64,000 nucleotides of DNA from Saprospiraceae bacterium (GTDB lineage: Bacteria; Bacteroidota; Bacteroidia; Chitinophagales; Saprospiraceae). Location of the stretch: the NCBI GenBank assembly GCA_020631405.1, contig JAHDHH010000006.1, forward strand, positions 1 to 64,000, in the 5' to 3' direction. The notes under the pieces are model-generated. The model saw nothing but the letters and a program-made list of their open reading frames with translations, was not told where the DNA came from and made no database searches. A program made the position numbers and the translations under genes. Positions 60,801-64,000 of this stretch are shown here, in pieces. Within the stretch, counting starts at the first letter, position 1, and every line of letters starts with the position of its first letter.

Positions 60801-63800
60801 CTGATTCATTAGGATGGGAAGGTTTTGACGAGGCATACCTTGTATATACTTATGCTTACTTTACCCCCACTTGCTTGATTCCTGATGGTGTCCAACAGTT
60901 TGTTGATTGGACACACGAATTTGGTTTCGAAGAAGGAAGATTCGCTGAAGATATTTGTCCGGTAACAACAGCAGATCAGTCGTGGGCTAGGTTTTATTCA
61001 GCTAATTTGCAATTAGATCCTTTACCAAAGGAAGTTGAGTCAGTAGCAAAGGACGTTTGCTGGGATATTCGATTATTTAATGCCTCAAATAATAACTCAG
61101 CACTGCATTCCTTTATATCTACACAAGAGTTATCAGGTTTAATTACCATTGATAGTATTTATTCTACAACTTATGATATAAATACTGGTTTAACCACGCT
61201 AGGTTCTAAACTGACTGAAACTAATGGTCTTTATGAATTAGGAACTGTTGGAGGCGGTGGTGTTAATTATTTCAAAGTTTTTGCTACGAATAAGAGCTGC
61301 GAAATTGATTCTATTATGTTGAATGTTGGCTGGAACTGTCCGGGTTATCCAAGCTCGATAGAAGAATACGAATGTGAACTTACATCAACTGCATTGGTAG
61401 CAATTCCACAAACAGCAGAATTACAAATGAAGGTTCTAGAGCAGCCAATGTCTACTGAGGTTTGTTCGGAGGCTATGTATGAATTAGAGTTGTCAAGTGG
61501 TGGTAAAGGCTACTTATATGATATTAATTTTAGATTTGGAATACCAACTGGGTTTGAATACGTTGCAGGATCTTTTGAAATAGAATATCCAATAGGATCT
61601 GGATACTATGTGCCAGCAAATGAGCCTGTTAACACTTTTGGAAATAATTACCAAATAAATATTAGCGAACAAAATGCTATTCTTGATGAAACCGGAATGC
61701 AAGGAGCAACAGATTTAACGGGAAATTATAATAAAGCCAATGTAAGATTTACAGTAGAAACAGGCTGTGAATCAACCTCAGGAGGTCGATTGAGATTTTT
61801 TAGTTGGGCTTACAATGCTTGTGGAGCTTTTAATAATTATGTATTTACCTCATCCGAGAAATTAGTGTTGGAAGATGTGCCTATTCCTTATGAAACGGTT
61901 TTCGATGCAGAGTTTGGTCAAATAAACCCCTGTATCGAAGATTCTACCATGGTTAAGATATCTATGATCACCGGTTTTGATGCAATGACAGGAGGCATAG
62001 ATTCGATTACCGCACTTTTACCGGAAGGTTTTACCTATTTAACTGGCTCATACAATGATATACAAAATGCTATACCAGGGGAGCCTGATATTTATGATCA
62101 AAATGGTTTGGTCCAACTAAAGTGGCAGCTAACCCCGGGATTAGGAGAATTAGAGGAAGTGCTTTTCGAATTTGCTGTTGTTGCTTCTGATCAAACCACT
62201 ATGTGTGGAGAATCAAATCCACTAGAATTGTACTCTACAAGTCCTAATAATGTAGAATGTATTGCCAGTGGCGAAGATTGTTTAGTTCAAGTGGTGACAG
62301 GTGATGGCTTGTTTAATTTAGAGACCATTAAACCACAAATAGAAATAACAAGTGTAGATATGACTTTGTGTGCACTAGCGACAGAACCGTATCAAGAAGA
62401 ATTAAGATATACGGTAAATTTTGAAAATATTGGAGAAGATGTGCCTTTGGATACGAGTTTAATTTTCCACGTATATTCAGATGTAGATAACAACAATAGT
62501 GTTACAGGGCCAGATGTTTTATTATCCAGTTTTGATTTTGATTTGGGAATTACAAATGGCGCAACAGGCACCTTTAGCGAAACCATTTTAATCGATGGAG
62601 GTAATGCTTGTAACCTATTAGTAAGTTTAGATACAATGACTAGTTGTATTTGTATGCCAGACTTAGCTATTGTAAACGATCTCCACTTAAAGTCAATTAC
62701 AGCGGATACAACTGTTTGTTCGATTGATAGTACTGAACTTTTAGTAATCCCGTCTAGCGACTATTCTTATGAGTGGTCGGCTTTAGGAGCTGCACCAATA
62801 TCTGCGCTTAATAACACCGCAATAGCAAATCCTATTTTCTACTATCAAAATAATTCAGGAGCAATAGAAACCTTGGAATATCAACTTATCACAAACCGAG
62901 GAGATTGCCAAAGTTATGATACTATGGCTATTACAGTATATCCATATGAGTTTTCAGAATTGACCAATGCTGTTTGTCTAAATAACACATACCAATTAGA
63001 TGGACCTGAAGGGTTTTCAGATTATGTTTGGACTCCAAGTGGAGGATTGGATGACGCTAACACGGAAGACCCAATCCTACTAAATTTAGATAGTACGGTA
63101 ACTTATACGCTCACATTTATTGATGAGAATGGATGTCCAGGATTACACATCGAAACAATAGAAGAGGATCAGTCTTGCGTTGATTTAGAATTAGAGAAAA
63201 CAGCAACTATAAATATTGGTGCCATAGGTGATCAGTTTAGCTATGTGCTGGAATTAGTAAACAATGGACCAGGTTCAGCAAGCGATATTTTAGTAGCTGA
63301 TACACTGCCATCAAATACTCAATTTATATTCTCAACACCTAGCCAAGGATTTTTTAATTCGATCGCTTCTGTATGGAATGTTGGAGATCTTGCTGCTGGA
63401 GAAACAGCAACCTTAGAAATACTGGTTGAAATCGATGAAGAAGGTACCTTCTTTAATTGTACTGAAGTAAGTTCAATGAATGAGTTAGATGTGGATTCTG
63501 AGACGGGCAATGGCGATGGTAGTGAAGATGACCAATCCTATGCTTGTGTAACGGTACCACAAACTATCTGCGGCAATGAAAATATAGAATTAATTGTTCC
63601 ACCTATTTTCTCTAGCCTCCAATGGCAATTAGATGGAGTAGATATAGCAGGTGCAACTAGTGATACATTGATTGCTACAACAGCCGGAGTTTACGAAGTA
63701 TCGGGATTAGACCATGATGGTAACCCATATACCTACTGCGAATTCCAATTAGTAGAAGAAAATTGTCCAATTGATTTAGAACTAGAAAAGACGGTATTCG

Positions 63801-64000
63801 AATCTGATGGAGTGACGCCAGCAACAATGGTTTCATTAGGAGATACTATAAAATATCAAATTGTTGTACTCAATAGAACCATGGCTCCAGATACATTTGC
63901 TATGGACGCATCAGGTGTAGAAATATTTGATAATTTACCTTCAGAAGTAAGCTATGTTTCGTATACTAAATCTACTGGAACATATTCTGATGGAACAGGA
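57854..64000 (+). CDS. Giant secreted protein with DUF11-like domains, partial at the window end
   Basis: Open from ATG 57854 to the last base: 2049 codons without a stop, the 3' end lying outside the window. The N-terminus (MNTVNMLMAKP...) has a ~20-residue hydrophobic core near residues 29-43 ending FCYSQ, a signal peptide with a long basic head, like that of the gene at 27253. The first ~1600 residues are large beta-rich, Cys-containing modules of a kind I do not recognise (for example HHARWGCGGSYCEDQF, FWSWDQYSCCDNGVCGQYEE, ADQSWARFYSANLQLDP). Near residue 1640 an Ig/PKD-like module appears (DYVWTPSGGL is slightly later), and from ~1775 DUF11-like domains (VDLELEKTATINIGAIGDQFSYVLELVNNGPG; then IDLELEKTVFES). 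It probably continues with more DUF11-like units and ends in a T9SS domain (inference from its neighbours). Confidence 0.8.
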   Translation, partial: MNTVNMLMAKPSFLSPSSRLLKRLNNLSLICLLSVIPFFCYSQSTLFFTVNAPEPGVEFMSICDTADVFTISIANISGSNLDSILVSPDLPIGINYVPGSIFDNVGDINGVEADISDLNNPVFKIGLIGDDESSIFSFRANADCDAIALATAGVAINFDVEAIYYVGGTPGSEIKTTNDFEITKPILNVINIAPPVLPAFLNGTFSRKLTVSNGGNGPLDSFQIYSVFNPNAFCVDALGYINTSGDTINLATTMSAAGDTIFANIDASQIIDGTFNAQDHPEQLNRTEYMEFVETLTIKDCSIPAESRHHARWGCGGSYCEDQFTPAGVSYDILLPDLVYNRATSIFGTQDYTSCFGDALTRYYYGTNIGDAPASLIRHRFHTIWSDETRIDAASIRFRIGKNGVPQIPIIENDLKKAATGDCFDLGTHSYVVDVLADIILNVGDTIFWSWDQYSCCDNGVCGQYEETQGMYIYNRSYYDGCELYRQTEGNHGAWVYRREYVVGVSETPTDLATDETKCASFTVTGWDTSYPLMNSSCNDCYYEFKYIIGAGLDWDGDPTNTADFIWRDPQNDLWEPDLITYTDHNDFTTSDTLILRFNGPRLPGFNFIGSELLFKLKKDCDNELPECSFTPVPVTNEFYFIPDPDNCEDCRVQMNNCDLTNTITAHCPIGCDPCIGVTLQDFETVRWNYDIPDNNNDSRPDAAGTVMDTSLVKVRRLMVGDTLAIKAVASISTTEGFPPPNDTLPFFEHLYFSLNWNNPNYSGVGATVEIYDFDQDIWYNCTVDDLQFSSGNSEVLDLSANSLRAVGCGIPIDFVFEDKDTVKVQVLNKVNYDVGSSPLVVDANNSFFASDLPYPSTDRVFSCNTLKDRFTLFGSVKAKGPSYDRDFNGCQTTHIYTYGTARTGNATWANFFPFEFRPFFYPNKTYLELLPGYDFEYIRSVYYYINPASSVGYSTFAGNLTVNSNHVSVVNGELIMDHKAHTDSLGWEGFDEAYLVYTYAYFTPTCLIPDGVQQFVDWTHEFGFEEGRFAEDICPVTTADQSWARFYSANLQLDPLPKEVESVAKDVCWDIRLFNASNNNSALHSFISTQELSGLITIDSIYSTTYDINTGLTTLGSKLTETNGLYELGTVGGGGVNYFKVFATNKSCEIDSIMLNVGWNCPGYPSSIEEYECELTSTALVAIPQTAELQMKVLEQPMSTEVCSEAMYELELSSGGKGYLYDINFRFGIPTGFEYVAGSFEIEYPIGSGYYVPANEPVNTFGNNYQINISEQNAILDETGMQGATDLTGNYNKANVRFTVETGCESTSGGRLRFFSWAYNACGAFNNYVFTSSEKLVLEDVPIPYETVFDAEFGQINPCIEDSTMVKISMITGFDAMTGGIDSITALLPEGFTYLTGSYNDIQNAIPGEPDIYDQNGLVQLKWQLTPGLGELEEVLFEFAVVASDQTTMCGESNPLELYSTSPNNVECIASGEDCLVQVVTGDGLFNLETIKPQIEITSVDMTLCALATEPYQEELRYTVNFENIGEDVPLDTSLIFHVYSDVDNNNSVTGPDVLLSSFDFDLGITNGATGTFSETILIDGGNACNLLVSLDTMTSCICMPDLAIVNDLHLKSITADTTVCSIDSTELLVIPSSDYSYEWSALGAAPISALNNTAIANPIFYYQNNSGAIETLEYQLITNRGDCQSYDTMAITVYPYEFSELTNAVCLNNTYQLDGPEGFSDYVWTPSGGLDDANTEDPILLNLDSTVTYTLTFIDENGCPGLHIETIEEDQSCVDLELEKTATINIGAIGDQFSYVLELVNNGPGSASDILVADTLPSNTQFIFSTPSQGFFNSIASVWNVGDLAAGETATLEILVEIDEEGTFFNCTEVSSMNELDVDSETGNGDGSEDDQSYACVTVPQTICGNENIELIVPPIFSSLQWQLDGVDIAGATSDTLIATTAGVYEVSGLDHDGNPYTYCEFQLVEENCPIDLELEKTVFESDGVTPATMVSLGDTIKYQIVVLNRTMAPDTFAMDASGVEIFDNLPSEVSYVSYTKSTGTYSDGTG

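Noticed and set aside
1-64000. CRISPR arrays, tRNA or rRNA genes, insertion sequences with transposase
   Set aside because: None seen. All short-period repeats in the window are coding tandem repeats, and no transposase-like protein is present.

Overview
The window comes from an AT-rich member of the Bacteroidota, most likely from the Saprospiraceae or a close relative (inference). Reasons seen in the sequence: C-terminal sorting domains of the type IX secretion system (T9SS, type A, with YPNP and a terminal KKIIVE- or KKLIKLDNN-like end) on five proteins; MopE-type metal-binding repeats; SdrD B-like, DUF11-like and SBBP/DUF7948 domains; almost no Shine-Dalgarno sites; and promoters of the TTTG-N19/20-TAnnTTTG class. 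Coding is dense and almost all of the DNA encodes exported proteins.

Positions 1-6150 hold a YoeB/YefM toxin-antitoxin pair, two secreted T9SS cargo proteins (a Kelch-like protein with eleven MopE repeats and an FG-GAP/VCBS protein with one) that share a nearly identical 3' cassette, and two copies of a roughly 135-bp repeat element bounded by small hairpins. The second copy abuts the remnant of an XRE regulator.

Positions 6149-12866, all on the minus strand, hold a Sec-exported polymorphic toxin with a Hint autoprocessing domain and an HNH/Endo VII-like HHH nuclease tip, followed 2 bp later by its SMI1/KNR4 (SUKH) immunity protein. Upstream lies a decayed region. A GH3-family acyl-acid-amido synthetase gene carries an in-frame TAG exactly where the family has the Glu of its T-A-S-E-G motif. 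It is then cut off and joined to a fibronectin type III protein that has lost its 5' end.

Positions 12854-19567 are mixed: a small membrane protein, an outer-membrane or secreted protein, a cyclophilin with a textbook Bacteroidota promoter, a charged small protein, a thioredoxin-fold/MopE/T9SS protein and a secreted beta-propeller-like protein.

Positions 20109-64000 are the main feature: five consecutive giant surface or secreted proteins on the plus strand (2305, 2816, 4087, 2719 and at least 2049 residues; the last runs off the window). They form two paralogous pairs plus one more. The first four each end in a strong intrinsic terminator. All five are preceded by variants of one 28-bp inverted repeat, AACATATTA-N10-TAATATGTT, and three leaders share a small hairpin. 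The size differences inside the pairs are explained by copy number of tandem modules: a ~244-residue three-domain cassette in pair one, and a ~104-residue Cys-bounded repeat plus an N-terminal thioester-like domain in pair two. I read this as a co-regulated surface-adhesin locus whose proteins lengthen by module duplication. The common regulator is not in the window.
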